A DNA stretch of 64,000 nt from Pseudomonadota bacterium (GTDB taxonomy: Bacteria; Myxococcota_A; Polyangia; Haliangiales; Haliangiaceae), in contig JAKSDA010000190.1 of assembly GCA_022360315.1 (NCBI GenBank), positions 1-64,000 on the forward strand, in the 5' to 3' direction. Under the pieces are notes generated by a model. That model was not told the DNA's origin, did no database searches, and saw nothing but the letters and a program-made list of their open reading frames with translations. The first letter of the stretch is position 1. The number at the start of each line of letters is the position of its first letter. Shown one piece after another: positions 19,462-27,917 of this stretch. A program made the position numbers and the translations under genes.

Positions 19462-19560
19462 CCGCCCGGGCAAGATGCGCGACCCAGCATTGCCGCCTCT
19501 TCGATGGAGAGCTTGACCTGCGGATCTGTTCAGTGCATGTTGTTGACGGAGTGTCAGGAC

Positions 19561-20376
19561 ATGAGCGAGCGAAGTGATATCGAATGGACAGACGCCACCT
19601 GGAATCCGGTGCGGGGTTGTATCAAGGTGAGCCCGGGGTGTAAGCATTGTTACGCTGAAATATTTGCCGAGCGGTTTCGCGGCGTTCCTGGACACCCGTA
19701 CGAGCAAGGCTTCGATCCTTGCCTGGTCCCGGCGAAACTGACGGATCCGCTGCGCTGGGTTCGCCCGCGCCGTATCTTTGTCAACTCGATGAGCGATCTG
19801 TTCCAGGAAGTGGTGCCAAATCGCTATATCGAGCAGGTTTTCGACGTCATGGCCACAGCGGATTGGCACATCTATCAGGTGCTCACCAAACGCGGCAAGC
19901 GCATGGCCAGGGTGGTGGACCGGCTGCCCGCGCATCTGCAACGTCTTCCCGGCGTGTGGCTCGGAGTGAGCGTGGAAAACCGCAAACACGGTATTCCCCG
20001 CATCGCCGAGCTGCGCCGCACACCGGCTGCTGTGCGGTTTCTTTCTATCGAGCCTCTACTGGAAGATCTCGGCACCCTGGACCTCCGCGATATGGATTGG
20101 GTCATCGTGGGCGGCGAGAGTGGCCTGGGCGCGCGACCCATGGACAAAACCTGGGTTCTATCGATCCGCGATCAATGCCGAGAAGCCGGGGTTCCGTTCT
20201 TTTTTAAGCAATGGGGCGGAGTGCGCAAACATCGCCATGGCCGCCTGCTCGACCACCGAACCTACGACGAATATCCAGCCCGGGATACGGTCGAGCCGCC
20301 ACCGCTGGCCGAGCGCCGCGCGCGTCTGTGCGCGATCCAGCACAGGCTAGACCATAGAGCCGCACGGGCTGCTTGA
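19561..20376 (+). CDS. Phage Gp37/Gp68 family (DUF5131) three-Cys-motif protein
   Basis: 271 residues with the DUF5131 pattern: SDIEWTDATWNPVRGC near the N-terminus, then GCIKVSPGCKHCYAE with C20, C27 and C30 (C-x6-C-x2-C). The spacing recalls radical-SAM-like iron-sulfur motifs, although the activity of this family is not established. FVNSMSDLF, YQVLTKRGKRM, WLGVSVEN and WVIVGGESGLGARPM are further family landmarks. The ATG at 19561 is used because MSERSDIEWTDATWNP is the typical start. It sits 18 bp upstream of tcmP, its usual partner. Confidence 0.85.
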   Translation: MSERSDIEWTDATWNPVRGCIKVSPGCKHCYAEIFAERFRGVPGHPYEQGFDPCLVPAKLTDPLRWVRPRRIFVNSMSDLFQEVVPNRYIEQVFDVMATADWHIYQVLTKRGKRMARVVDRLPAHLQRLPGVWLGVSVENRKHGIPRIAELRRTPAAVRFLSIEPLLEDLGTLDLRDMDWVIVGGESGLGARPMDKTWVLSIRDQCREAGVPFFFKQWGGVRKHRHGRLLDHRTYDEYPARDTVEPPPLAERRARLCAIQHRLDHRAARAA

Positions 20377-20394
20377 TTCGGAGACAGTAGCGAC

Positions 20395-21696
20395 GTGGCC
20401 GAAAAGCACTACGATTGGGCCGACGGCGAGATTCCGTTCATAGAGGCGCACAGTCTGGCCAAACACCGGATTCTTCGCCGCTATATCGAGATTTACGTCG
20501 AAGTCTTGATGAGTAACCCCAAGCGAGAGCGGCTTGCATTGACGCTGGTCGATGGTTTTGCCGGGGGCGGTGTGTATCGGCAGCGCAAAAACGATGAGTT
20601 GCATTTCGGCTCGCCGCTCATTCTCTTGCGAACGGTCCCGGTGGCCGAGGCAAACGTGAATCGGAGCCGTAAAAAGCAGGTGATAGTCGATGCCCGTTAT
20701 GAGTTCGTCGAGAAGAACTCGAATACTGTCGCCTACCTGCGCCGAACCATCGCAGAGCATTGCCCGACAGCGCTATCGCAAGGCCGCGTTCACGTACGAG
20801 AAGGAGTGTTCGAGGACGAACTCGACAGCATCATTCGACAAATCAGCCAGCGCGGCCGCAAGCCGCGCGCCATCTTTATTCTCGATCAATATGGATATAG
20901 TGATGTGCCGCTGGCGGCCGTACAGCGGATCTTCGAGTCGCTGCCCAACGCAGAAGTATTCATGACCCTCGCAGTGGGCTGGATCAGTGCATACTTGAGC
21001 CAGGCCCGGGATGCAGTGGGGTATATGAGTCGGTCGATGGGTATCGACGAATGCCCGCTAACCGTGGCAGAGATCGAGGCGTTGTATCTGCAAACCGATG
21101 ACGAATCGCGGCGCAAGCAACTCTTCGTGCAACGCATCTTGTACGAAACGTTTGCCAAAAAAGCCGGGGCCGCGTTTTTCACCCCTTTCTTTATCATGTC
21201 CCGGGGAAGCAATCGGCCGTACTGGTTTCTGCACCTGGCCAACAATTGGCGCGCCAATAATGAGGTCAAAAAACTCCACTGGAGTCTCGAAAACCATTTC
21301 GAGCACTACGGCGGCCCCGGCACCAACATGATGATGCTGGGCTACGATCCCCACCGCGACGGCGATTTGCTCGCACAGGGCTCATTTGACTTCGGCAGCA
21401 CCGCCGAAAAACAAACTCGAGCGGCGCTACACGAGGACATTCCGAAGCGTGTGCTGAAACGGCATCCAGATGGCATCTCGTTCCGTCAGCTCTTCGAGGC
21501 AACAACCAACGAAATGCCCGGCACCGAGAGCATGCTCGCCGACGTGGTCTCGGAACTGGTACGTCGGGGCGATCTGGCAAAAATTGGAGGTGCCGGCGAA
21601 ATGCGCCGGCCAGGCACGAGAGCCCACCACGATGACATTATTCGCCCGCGTGGCCAGAAGTATTTTGACTTCATTAAAGACCCGAAGAATCGGTAG
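20395..21696 (+). CDS. tcmP: Three-Cys-motif partner protein TcmP
   Basis: 433 residues, recognised by position and motifs as the partner of the DUF5131 protein. The N-terminal half looks like a Rossmann methyltransferase fold: RLALTLVDGFAGGGVYR resembles a SAM motif I, and PRAIFILDQYGYSDVPL corresponds to the family's D-P-Y-G-like motif (here D-Q-Y-G). The C-terminal ~100 residues look like a winged-helix segment (GISFRQLFEATTNE, MLADVVSELVRRGDLAKIG). The start is GTG at 20395 with ggagac upstream; the next gene follows 9 bp after the stop. The function of the pair is unknown; association with mobile or defence regions is known for related pairs. Confidence 0.82.
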   Translation: MAEKHYDWADGEIPFIEAHSLAKHRILRRYIEIYVEVLMSNPKRERLALTLVDGFAGGGVYRQRKNDELHFGSPLILLRTVPVAEANVNRSRKKQVIVDARYEFVEKNSNTVAYLRRTIAEHCPTALSQGRVHVREGVFEDELDSIIRQISQRGRKPRAIFILDQYGYSDVPLAAVQRIFESLPNAEVFMTLAVGWISAYLSQARDAVGYMSRSMGIDECPLTVAEIEALYLQTDDESRRKQLFVQRILYETFAKKAGAAFFTPFFIMSRGSNRPYWFLHLANNWRANNEVKKLHWSLENHFEHYGGPGTNMMMLGYDPHRDGDLLAQGSFDFGSTAEKQTRAALHEDIPKRVLKRHPDGISFRQLFEATTNEMPGTESMLADVVSELVRRGDLAKIGGAGEMRRPGTRAHHDDIIRPRGQKYFDFIKDPKNR

Positions 21697-21705
21697 TCAT
21701 TGCCC

Positions 21706-22449
21706 ATGTCAACTTTGCGATCCGATCTCGTCGCCGCGTCGCGGGCGCATTTTGCCGAGCCGCTTTGTCGCCAATACAACATCGAAATGACCGGTGCCAG
21801 AGAGTGGCAGCGCCAGTTCAGCCGGCTGCACAATGCCGCCTTTCGCCGCGAAAATGTCAATCTCGCTGCAGTCTATTCTGCGTCCGAGCGCGATCGCGCC
21901 GAAGCGCTCGACGCTCTGGTCACCGGCACTCCACTCGAACATCACCTGCTCATTCAAAAAGATGGGCGAACTGTCGGATGCTTCTGGGGAGCGCAGGAGA
22001 GACTCGCCCACTACAGCATGCACTATACCGTGATCCACCCCGCTCACCAGGGCCGGGGAATATACAGCGCATTGCTGCGCCGGCTGATCGGGCTGATCGG
22101 CAGCCTGGGCTTTCGCCACATCCAGAGCCGCCACCACGCCGACAACAACCGGGTTCTCATTGCCAAACTCAAGGCTGGATTTCACATTACCGGTTTCGAG
22201 GTCGCGCCGAAATACGGACTCGTCGTCCAGCTGTGTTATTTCTTTAACCAAACCATGCGCGATCTCCATTGCTACCGCATCGATGCCACTGCATATGCGA
22301 CCGCGCTGCGGGCCCGCACAGTGATCAGAGAAGTGGCCGCCCTGTCCGACGATCGACCGCACCGTAACCAAGTCGATCCCGACCAGGTCGATCATGGCCA
22401 GATCGACCATGACAACGTCGATCAAGACAAAACCGATAACCAGCGATGA
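21706..22449 (+). CDS. GNAT-family N-acetyltransferase
   Basis: Predicted acyl-CoA-dependent acetyltransferase of 247 residues. The acetyl-CoA loop is HPAHQGRGIYSALLRRL (Q-x-x-G-x-G type), preceded by the beta strands GRTVGCFWGAQ and YSMHYTVI and followed by a region carrying the usual asparagine (ADNNRVLIAKLKAGF). The C-terminal ~30 residues are an odd Asp/Gln/His-rich tail with the recurring pattern V/I-D-x-D/G-x. It begins 9 bp after tcmP, so it may belong to the same transcript, but a role in that module is uncertain. The substrate is unknown. Confidence 0.8.
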   Translation: MSTLRSDLVAASRAHFAEPLCRQYNIEMTGAREWQRQFSRLHNAAFRRENVNLAAVYSASERDRAEALDALVTGTPLEHHLLIQKDGRTVGCFWGAQERLAHYSMHYTVIHPAHQGRGIYSALLRRLIGLIGSLGFRHIQSRHHADNNRVLIAKLKAGFHITGFEVAPKYGLVVQLCYFFNQTMRDLHCYRIDATAYATALRARTVIREVAALSDDRPHRNQVDPDQVDHGQIDHDNVDQDKTDNQR

Positions 22450-22514
22450 CCCGGTACTATCGAGCCGCCAGCCCGTACAAATTGGTCCATCCACGCTCGA
22501 ATTTGGAGAGCATC

Positions 22515-23786
22515 ATGCGACGGAAGAATCGCTATGCGCGATGGTTCATTCCCGCGAGCATTCGAACGGGCGCGCACAACGAGTATCAACGCGCTCTCCT
22601 CGCCGTAAAGTTCGCCCTGGGCATCGGCACGTGTACTGCTGGCTTCAGCGCGGTGCTCTTCTTCATCGGCGCTTCCATTCCCGCCACCTACGACCTGGGC
22701 ATCTCTCTGCTCATCTGCGCCTCGCCCATGGTTATGCGTGTGACGCACTCGGTGACAGCGGGTTGCCATGCCCTCTTGTTGTCGATCGTGGTGATGTTGG
22801 TCGGAGTTTCACTCCTCGGCGGGGGGATGAAAGCTCCGACCATACCGGTCCTGGTCATGGCTCCAATGGTGGCGGTATTTCTGTCCGATCGCGCCGCCGG
22901 CTTTGTCTGGACCGGGATCGTCACATTGCTCGTCGTGGTCATATCGATCGTAGAAGCCCTGGGTTACTCACTCCCACAGTATGTCGACGACGAGTATATG
23001 CCCTTCATACGCACCGCCGTATATGCGAGCCTGTTCCTGGTCGCTATGCTCTTTGTCCTGTTCTACGACAATGCCAAGCAAAATGCCCTCGCCGAGGTCA
23101 ACGCCGCACATAAGCAGATCGCCAAGATGATGGTCCATGTCGAAGCCACCACCGAGGCGCTCAGTCGCTCGGCAGCGGAGTTCTTTGGCTCCGATCTGAC
23201 TGCCGCGGACCGCGAGGCCGCAGAGGGTCTCACCCAGCAGATGATGACAACCGCCAGCACCGGCCGAGATATCATCGACAGCGTGGGCCAGAGCATTCAC
23301 GGAATGATCCGCCAGTACAAGCAGATCTCCGAACGTGTTCAAGAGCTTCATCAGCAATCAGGAACCATTGTCGAGATGGTGCAAACCATCGACAGCATCT
23401 CCGATCGTCTCGATCTGATGGCACTCAATACGGGGATCGAGGCCGCCAACGCAGGTGAGGCAGGCAAGAGTTTCATGTTGCTGGCCGACAATATGCGCCG
23501 CCTGGCCGAACGGGTGACCTCCGAGACTCAGCGAATCAATCAGACGATACGCCGGGTCCACCGCCATACCGAGGCGGCTATGAAGGCCAGCCGGACCGGC
23601 CAGGCGTTGACCGACGAAGGGGCCGCCGAGCTGCATCTGATGTCACAAGCGTTCGACGAGTTGTACCAGCTCATCGAACGTACGGCCGAAGCGAGCAAGC
23701 GGGTCACTCACGATACAGAGAGCCAACTCCTGGCCATTCACAACCTGGCGACCGCCTCGTCGCGTGAACCAGACGTGTCGTCGTGA
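22515..23786 (+). CDS. Membrane protein with methyl-accepting chemotaxis-like signalling domain
   Basis: 423 residues. The N-terminal ~200 contain about six transmembrane helices (including FALGIGTCTAGFSAVLFFIG, CHALLLSIVVMLVGVSLL and TAVYASLFLVAMLFVLF) with short loops and no large periplasmic sensor. The C-terminal half is an MCP-type coiled coil whose hairpin tip reads ISDRLDLMALNTGIEAANAG followed by GKSFMLLADNMRRLAERV, close to the canonical LLALNAAIEAARAGE...VADEVRKLAE. I prefer ATG 22515 with ggagag upstream over an ATG at 22446 that overlaps the GNAT stop. Its 3' end overlaps the convergent methyltransferase gene by 49 bp. It presumably relays a membrane-sensed cue to a CheA/CheW array. 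Confidence 0.85.
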   Translation: MRRKNRYARWFIPASIRTGAHNEYQRALLAVKFALGIGTCTAGFSAVLFFIGASIPATYDLGISLLICASPMVMRVTHSVTAGCHALLLSIVVMLVGVSLLGGGMKAPTIPVLVMAPMVAVFLSDRAAGFVWTGIVTLLVVVISIVEALGYSLPQYVDDEYMPFIRTAVYASLFLVAMLFVLFYDNAKQNALAEVNAAHKQIAKMMVHVEATTEALSRSAAEFFGSDLTAADREAAEGLTQQMMTTASTGRDIIDSVGQSIHGMIRQYKQISERVQELHQQSGTIVEMVQTIDSISDRLDLMALNTGIEAANAGEAGKSFMLLADNMRRLAERVTSETQRINQTIRRVHRHTEAAMKASRTGQALTDEGAAELHLMSQAFDELYQLIERTAEASKRVTHDTESQLLAIHNLATASSREPDVSS

Positions 23787-24565
23787 TTTTTGGGCAAGCC
23801 GATCAGGCAGCTGAGCGGAGCTCCCCGTACTAGTCTCTGCTCGAATACCCAATCGTAACTGCCGCCATCGTCGAGCTCGGAAATGAGCTCATACAACTCT
23901 TCGCGGGTATAAGTGCGCAGGCACGAGACCAGGCCGTCCCATAGGACAACAAATGATGCCACTGGAACGGCGTAGGTGAGCAGCAAGCGCCACCAGCGAA
24001 AGGGCCGGATCCACGGCGTGAGAAACAATATAACCAGCGGCGACGCCAGGACCAACAGGGCTGAATGCAAGGAGCGGGCCGTCACCTCGATACTGGCGAT
24101 GCCGGTCCGTCGGTTGACTGCGTCCTGCAATACTTGCCGGACATGATGGGGACGAAAGTGGTGCAGCGACTCGAACATCGTGCGCAGTCCGGTGAGTCGC
24201 AAGGGAACCGCTCGCGCATCGACCGGTTCGGCGAGATAACGCAGTCCGTCCCGGCCCGTGGCGTCAAGTCTGGCAACGATGTCCACATTGGGAAAGAGAT
24301 CCGTCATAACGACCTCGATCTCGCCCCCGAGTCGGCGCTGAATCTGCTCTTTGAGACTGAACAGCGAGCCACCGCTGCCCGAGCAGAGATCCACGATCCG
24401 GTGAGTTCCGAGGTCGCGCAGCGCCTCTGCAAGCATCGGGGCTACCGGATCGTGGGTGCGTGTGACCATCAGGATGGCGCCGAGGTAATCGGTGACAAGC
24501 TGCCGAATGGCGCGCGGGCACCACCGCTGGTCAGTGAATTCGAAAAGATGTAAACGCGACAGCAT
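23738..24565 (-). CDS. Membrane-anchored SAM-dependent methyltransferase
   Basis: 275 residues. The N-terminal Rossmann part has a class I methyltransferase motif I (HRIVDLCSGSGGSLFSL, about residues 55-71), then VVMTDLFPNV, where the acidic residue would contact the SAM ribose, and LRTMFESLHHF. Two hydrophobic segments follow (LLVLASPLVILFLTPW and LLLTYAVPVASFVVLWDGLV, about residues 168-215), unusual for soluble methyltransferases and suggesting a membrane or lipid substrate. It is last in a minus-strand trio, 30 bp after the haem-oxygenase-like gene. Confidence 0.75.
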   Translation of the reverse strand: MLSRLHLFEFTDQRWCPRAIRQLVTDYLGAILMVTRTHDPVAPMLAEALRDLGTHRIVDLCSGSGGSLFSLKEQIQRRLGGEIEVVMTDLFPNVDIVARLDATGRDGLRYLAEPVDARAVPLRLTGLRTMFESLHHFRPHHVRQVLQDAVNRRTGIASIEVTARSLHSALLVLASPLVILFLTPWIRPFRWWRLLLTYAVPVASFVVLWDGLVSCLRTYTREELYELISELDDGGSYDWVFEQRLVRGAPLSCLIGLPKNHDDTSGSRDEAVARL

Positions 24566-24595
24566 GACTGAGACCGTTGCGATGATGGGCCAACG

Positions 24596-25402
24596 TCATA
24601 CCGGATCTCGTGTGGCCGCCGCCTCTGCCTCGACGCGCTCGAAGCACTCATCCATGAAGTCAGAATAGGCTTGCAAAGCTGCACTGCCAGCGCGGGCCAG
24701 GATCGCCGAGTTGTCCGGGTACTCATCGAGAAAACGAGTCAGTTGCTGTTCATTGAAGTGAGTGTGGCCCACATCGAGTTTTGTATGCTCCACAACGAAG
24801 CTAAGATACGACAAGATGTCATTTCCCAATATTTGTTTGCACTGCTTGACCCATGAAGGACCATAAATCACTGCCAGGCGTTCGATTTCGTACTCGACAG
24901 CGATCTGAGCCCAGGGCGCTGGTCCCGCGATGATGTGCTCGTGGAGTTCAATATATGCCCTCGCGGCAGGGCCGGGACGGCGCGCGATGAGGGCATCGGC
25001 GGACAAGAGAGGCAAACCGCGGTCATGGCGTCGCTGCACCAAGGCATGCGTGTCGCGTACCATGAGCTCGTCGTGGCCTGCTTCGTGTTTGGAGTGTCGC
25101 ACGAGTGCGGCTCCCAGGTCTGTCATCCCCATCGCAAGGCACGCCTTGCCTGCGCGAAGAATCCACCCCTCGACCGGCCGGGTCATCGCAACGCCCAGGG
25201 ATGAATACTGTATCAGGAACAACTCCAGCCTCTCCGCGCTCATCCCCGGAGATAAAATCCGCGTGGCAAATGCATTTTCGGCAAATTTTGCGCGCGCGCG
25301 CGCGACCTCTCGCCTGTAGTCGCTGAAGGCACGAATACCGCGGGAAAGAGGATGGGACTCGGCTTGCTGCTTGGATGCTCTTGCTGGCGCTATCGTAGTC
25401 AT
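24596..25402 (-). CDS. Haem-oxygenase-like (TenA/PqqC-type) putative diiron enzyme
   Basis: 268 residues, all-helical. The spacing of acidic and histidine residues fits haem-oxygenase-like diiron oxidases: E107-x-x-H110 with E112 in SKHEAGHDELM, IELHEHI (about 151-157), E170/E172 in AVEYEIERLAV, and H206-x3-D210-x2-H213 in VEHTKLDVGHTHFNEQQL. Members of this superfamily oxidise, desaturate or cleave small substrates including fatty acids and amino acids (UndA, BesC, SznF are characterised examples). Which reaction applies here cannot be told. It lies between the FeeM-like acyltransferase and the membrane methyltransferase on one strand. ATG 25402 is chosen over an upstream TTG. Confidence 0.72.
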   Translation of the reverse strand: MTTIAPARASKQQAESHPLSRGIRAFSDYRREVARARAKFAENAFATRILSPGMSAERLELFLIQYSSLGVAMTRPVEGWILRAGKACLAMGMTDLGAALVRHSKHEAGHDELMVRDTHALVQRRHDRGLPLLSADALIARRPGPAARAYIELHEHIIAGPAPWAQIAVEYEIERLAVIYGPSWVKQCKQILGNDILSYLSFVVEHTKLDVGHTHFNEQQLTRFLDEYPDNSAILARAGSAALQAYSDFMDECFERVEAEAAATRDPV

Positions 25403-25488
25403 CTTATTTTGCAATCGCTGAATTACAGATACTTATTTGGAATCGCCGAACTATCGCTCGGCCCACTCGATTGGGCGAAGTACCGGGC

Positions 25489-26127
25489 CTACGCCTCGGT
25501 CAGGCTAGCTACCTGTGAATAAACCGCCCAGTGCTTATTGGCGGCTGCGCGGCGGCGCGGGCTCGCCTGTGCGGGCGCCTCGGCCAGGCTGGGCGATAGC
25601 TCGAGAATCATCGGAGCCACCCACAATTGCTTTCCCTCGTGGAAGAAAGGTGGCGCGACATACTGGAATCCCTTGTGCGCCGCTATCCCCTCGGCATCGG
25701 GAGCAACTGCTGCAATAATGTGAGTCTTGCCGCTGCTGACAGCGTAGTCGCTGAGCAGAGTCAATATCGCCAACGCCGTTCTACCCATTCGACGATAGCG
25801 CGAGAGTACGAAAAACATGCCAGCAGTGATGACTTTCCGGCCCGGCAAAAGTACATCGGCAAGCGGCAGGTGAGGGCGAAAGTCGAAGTAGCTGTCGACG
25901 GCAGTTGCCGGCCCAGCGGCCTCGGTAGCTCGTATACTGCCGATCATAGTGCCATCATCGAAAGCGATGAAATTGCGCGTACCGGGCAGAAAGTCATATG
26001 GATCGTAAATCCGCCGTTCAGGATTCTCGGGATAGTAGCCCTTCTCTTCTACAAAGACCTTGTAGCGAAGGCGAAAGAGCTCGGCGAGCTCGTCGGGGGA
26101 TACAGCAGTTCTAATTTCCAATGACAT
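25489..26127 (-). CDS. FeeM/LuxI-like GNAT acyltransferase
   Basis: 212 residues. The N-terminal ELFRLRYKVFVEEKGYYP followed by DPYDF and RNFIAFDDGTMIGSIRATE resembles N-acyl amino acid synthases (FeeM) and acyl-homoserine lactone synthases, which transfer an acyl chain to an amino acid or SAM. FFVLSRYRRMGRTALAILTLL is the GNAT acyl-CoA/ACP loop. The C-terminal ~35 residues are Ala/Arg-rich and probably disordered. ATG 26127 has ggag 7 nt upstream, better than an upstream in-frame ATG. First gene of the acyltransferase / diiron-like / methyltransferase trio, so it may make the acylated substrate for the others. Confidence 0.65.
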   Translation of the reverse strand: MSLEIRTAVSPDELAELFRLRYKVFVEEKGYYPENPERRIYDPYDFLPGTRNFIAFDDGTMIGSIRATEAAGPATAVDSYFDFRPHLPLADVLLPGRKVITAGMFFVLSRYRRMGRTALAILTLLSDYAVSSGKTHIIAAVAPDAEGIAAHKGFQYVAPPFFHEGKQLWVAPMILELSPSLAEAPAQASPRRRAAANKHWAVYSQVASLTEA

Positions 26128-26825
26128 GAAAATACTCCAGTACGCTCGCTGCCGATCAGCTGCGCCAAACGATACCTCCACCCCGACTGGCATCAGCTTT
26201 ACAAAAGCACCTAGACGTTATCCAGATCCACCCGAGCTCACCGGTGGTGAAGGTGCATCATTCTGAGAAACTGGCTTGCGGCAATACCCGTAAAGTCGTC
26301 GTACGAGGCAGCGAGGAGCCGCGAGTCACATCATCGACTAAATTGGTAGCGAGATCGGCAATTGCGTATACAAGACAGGGGGAACACTAGGGGCAACAGG
26401 ACAAGCAACGTGCCCCCGTTGTGCCCGTCATCATTGCCTCTTTCCATACTCATCAGTGTCGGTGTATGTCGGTACACTGCAACCTATTTAGCGCTCACCA
26501 GCTATCAAAAACTCTGTTTGCTTACTTAGCGATGAAATTGTCAGAGCCTTTTATACAACAAAAAAAAATACGAAACACCAACAAAAAAATGTACGAAACA
26601 TCAGATTTGTTCAAATCTACCAATGACGCGTCTCGCCAGTGCTGCCGTGAGACAAATGCCAAAACCACATGACCGCGGTCGAACCTGGTTTGCGGGCACG
26701 GCTAGCAGCGTGTGGCAAAACGGGCTTTTCCCATCAATGCCGGGGCTCTGTCCGGCAATAATGGACGCGGACGGCAATGCTGCTGCACACTCGCGGTCGT
26801 GAACGGGTGTTTGATGGCAGGGACG
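26128..26825. other. AT-rich intergenic region upstream of the acyltransferase trio
   Basis: About 700 bp of clearly lower G+C than its surroundings, with A-rich runs near 26560-26600. A plus-strand frame of 83 codons (26421-26672) crosses it but shows no family resemblance or ribosome-binding site, and I do not call it. The region separates the acyltransferase promoter from the 3' end of the desaturase gene and contains a symmetric element at 26454-26479. Confidence 0.5.
26454..26479. promoter_or_regulatory. Nested inverted repeat, candidate operator
   Basis: Outer arms cagtgt (26454-26459) and acactg (26474-26479) enclose inner arms gtgta (26462-26466) and tacac (26473-26477). The symmetry and 26-bp length fit a dimeric regulator site. 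It is about 330 bp upstream of the FeeM/LuxI-like start, so a link to that gene is possible but unproven. Confidence 0.35.
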
Positions 26826-27899
26826 TCACGATTCCGAGCGCTGAGTTCGTCCATCTCCACCATCCCTGGACATGAGGAATGCCATTGCGCTATCGCGAGT
26901 GCCAAGGTAGCGAAAGAAGTAGTTCTTGCCAGTGCGGTAGACGCCTCTATGCTGCAACTCAGCGCCGAGACGTGGAAGATTATAGTACGGCACAGAGGGG
27001 AAGAGGTGGTGCTCGAGATGGTAATTGATGTTGAGCGGTGCAAAGAGAAATTTTTGCCACAAAGGACCGTCCACTCGTCGGGTTTCCAGTAACTCGTCAG
27101 CACCAGCACGGGTATAGGGATGTTCGGCCAGCGCTCGAATGCGAAACAACGCCATCATGATCGTCAGTGACGGCAGCAGCCACAAAACAAAATAATGGAT
27201 CCATCCACTCGCAAGGGTTAACGCGGTAGCGGCGACTGCCACGTAACCCCAGTACCGGACATGCTCGGCAGCGGAGAGGCGCGGCAAAGCCTTGCCGAGC
27301 AGGCGGGCAGGATAGGTCCACGGCCACACCACGGCGAGGTGGCGAGGAATGTGCAATGCGATGCAATCGCCGACGAGAACGCGTACAGTGCCAGGCCAGG
27401 ACTTGGGAAACTGCCAGGTGGCGGGGTCATTACGGGCAATTACCCAATAGGGGTCATTCGGAGTGTTGGTGTGTCGGTGATGAGCCAGATGCTCGTGCTT
27501 GTATCCAAGTGTAGTAATGTTCATTGGAAAGGCACACAGGATGTCGGAGACCAACTCGGACCAGGGACGGCTGGTGAACAAATGCCGGTGAGAGGCCTCG
27601 TGCATCAGAATCAGCAATGCGTGTTGCCTGGTTGCGATGACAACGGCTGCCCCAAGCCATGCCCAAAAGGAGGGGAAGTAGACTGCGAACGCGACGGCTG
27701 CCGCAATGATCATCCACTGTCGCAGCAGTGCCCAGGCCGGGCGCCAGTTGTGGATCCGTGATAGCTCACGTAGCAATGGAACCAGCTCGTGCCGCGGAAA
27801 CGTGCGACCCAACTCGGTTTCGGCCTCATCTACTGCTATGTGCTTCGCTTCTCCTCGCTCCATGGTCGATCGCGCGGTTTCAGGTCGAGGCAACGCCAA
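26826..27899 (-). CDS. Membrane fatty acid desaturase
   Basis: 357-residue membrane diiron desaturase or hydroxylase. It has the three histidine boxes of the family: LMHEASHRHLF (H100 to H104), HEHLAHHRHTN (about 135-143) and NYHLEHHLFP (near residue 290), with hydrophobic segments between them (AAAVAFAVYFPSFWAWLGAAVV, AVAATALTLASGWIHYFVLWLLP). The third box of H-x-x-H-H type followed by L-F-P is typical of acyl-lipid or acyl-CoA desaturases. Position and substrate specificity cannot be read from sequence. An internal ATG at 27863 is an alternative start. A possible small Cys-rich gene ends 18 bp upstream. Confidence 0.88.
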   Translation of the reverse strand: MALPRPETARSTMERGEAKHIAVDEAETELGRTFPRHELVPLLRELSRIHNWRPAWALLRQWMIIAAAVAFAVYFPSFWAWLGAAVVIATRQHALLILMHEASHRHLFTSRPWSELVSDILCAFPMNITTLGYKHEHLAHHRHTNTPNDPYWVIARNDPATWQFPKSWPGTVRVLVGDCIALHIPRHLAVVWPWTYPARLLGKALPRLSAAEHVRYWGYVAVAATALTLASGWIHYFVLWLLPSLTIMMALFRIRALAEHPYTRAGADELLETRRVDGPLWQKFLFAPLNINYHLEHHLFPSVPYYNLPRLGAELQHRGVYRTGKNYFFRYLGTRDSAMAFLMSRDGGDGRTQRSES

Positions 27900-27917
27900 T
27901 AGGGCTGGCTCAATATG

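Noticed and set aside
26421..26672. 83-codon frame in the AT-rich gap
   Set aside because: No ribosome site, no similarity, and composition typical of non-coding AT-rich sequence.
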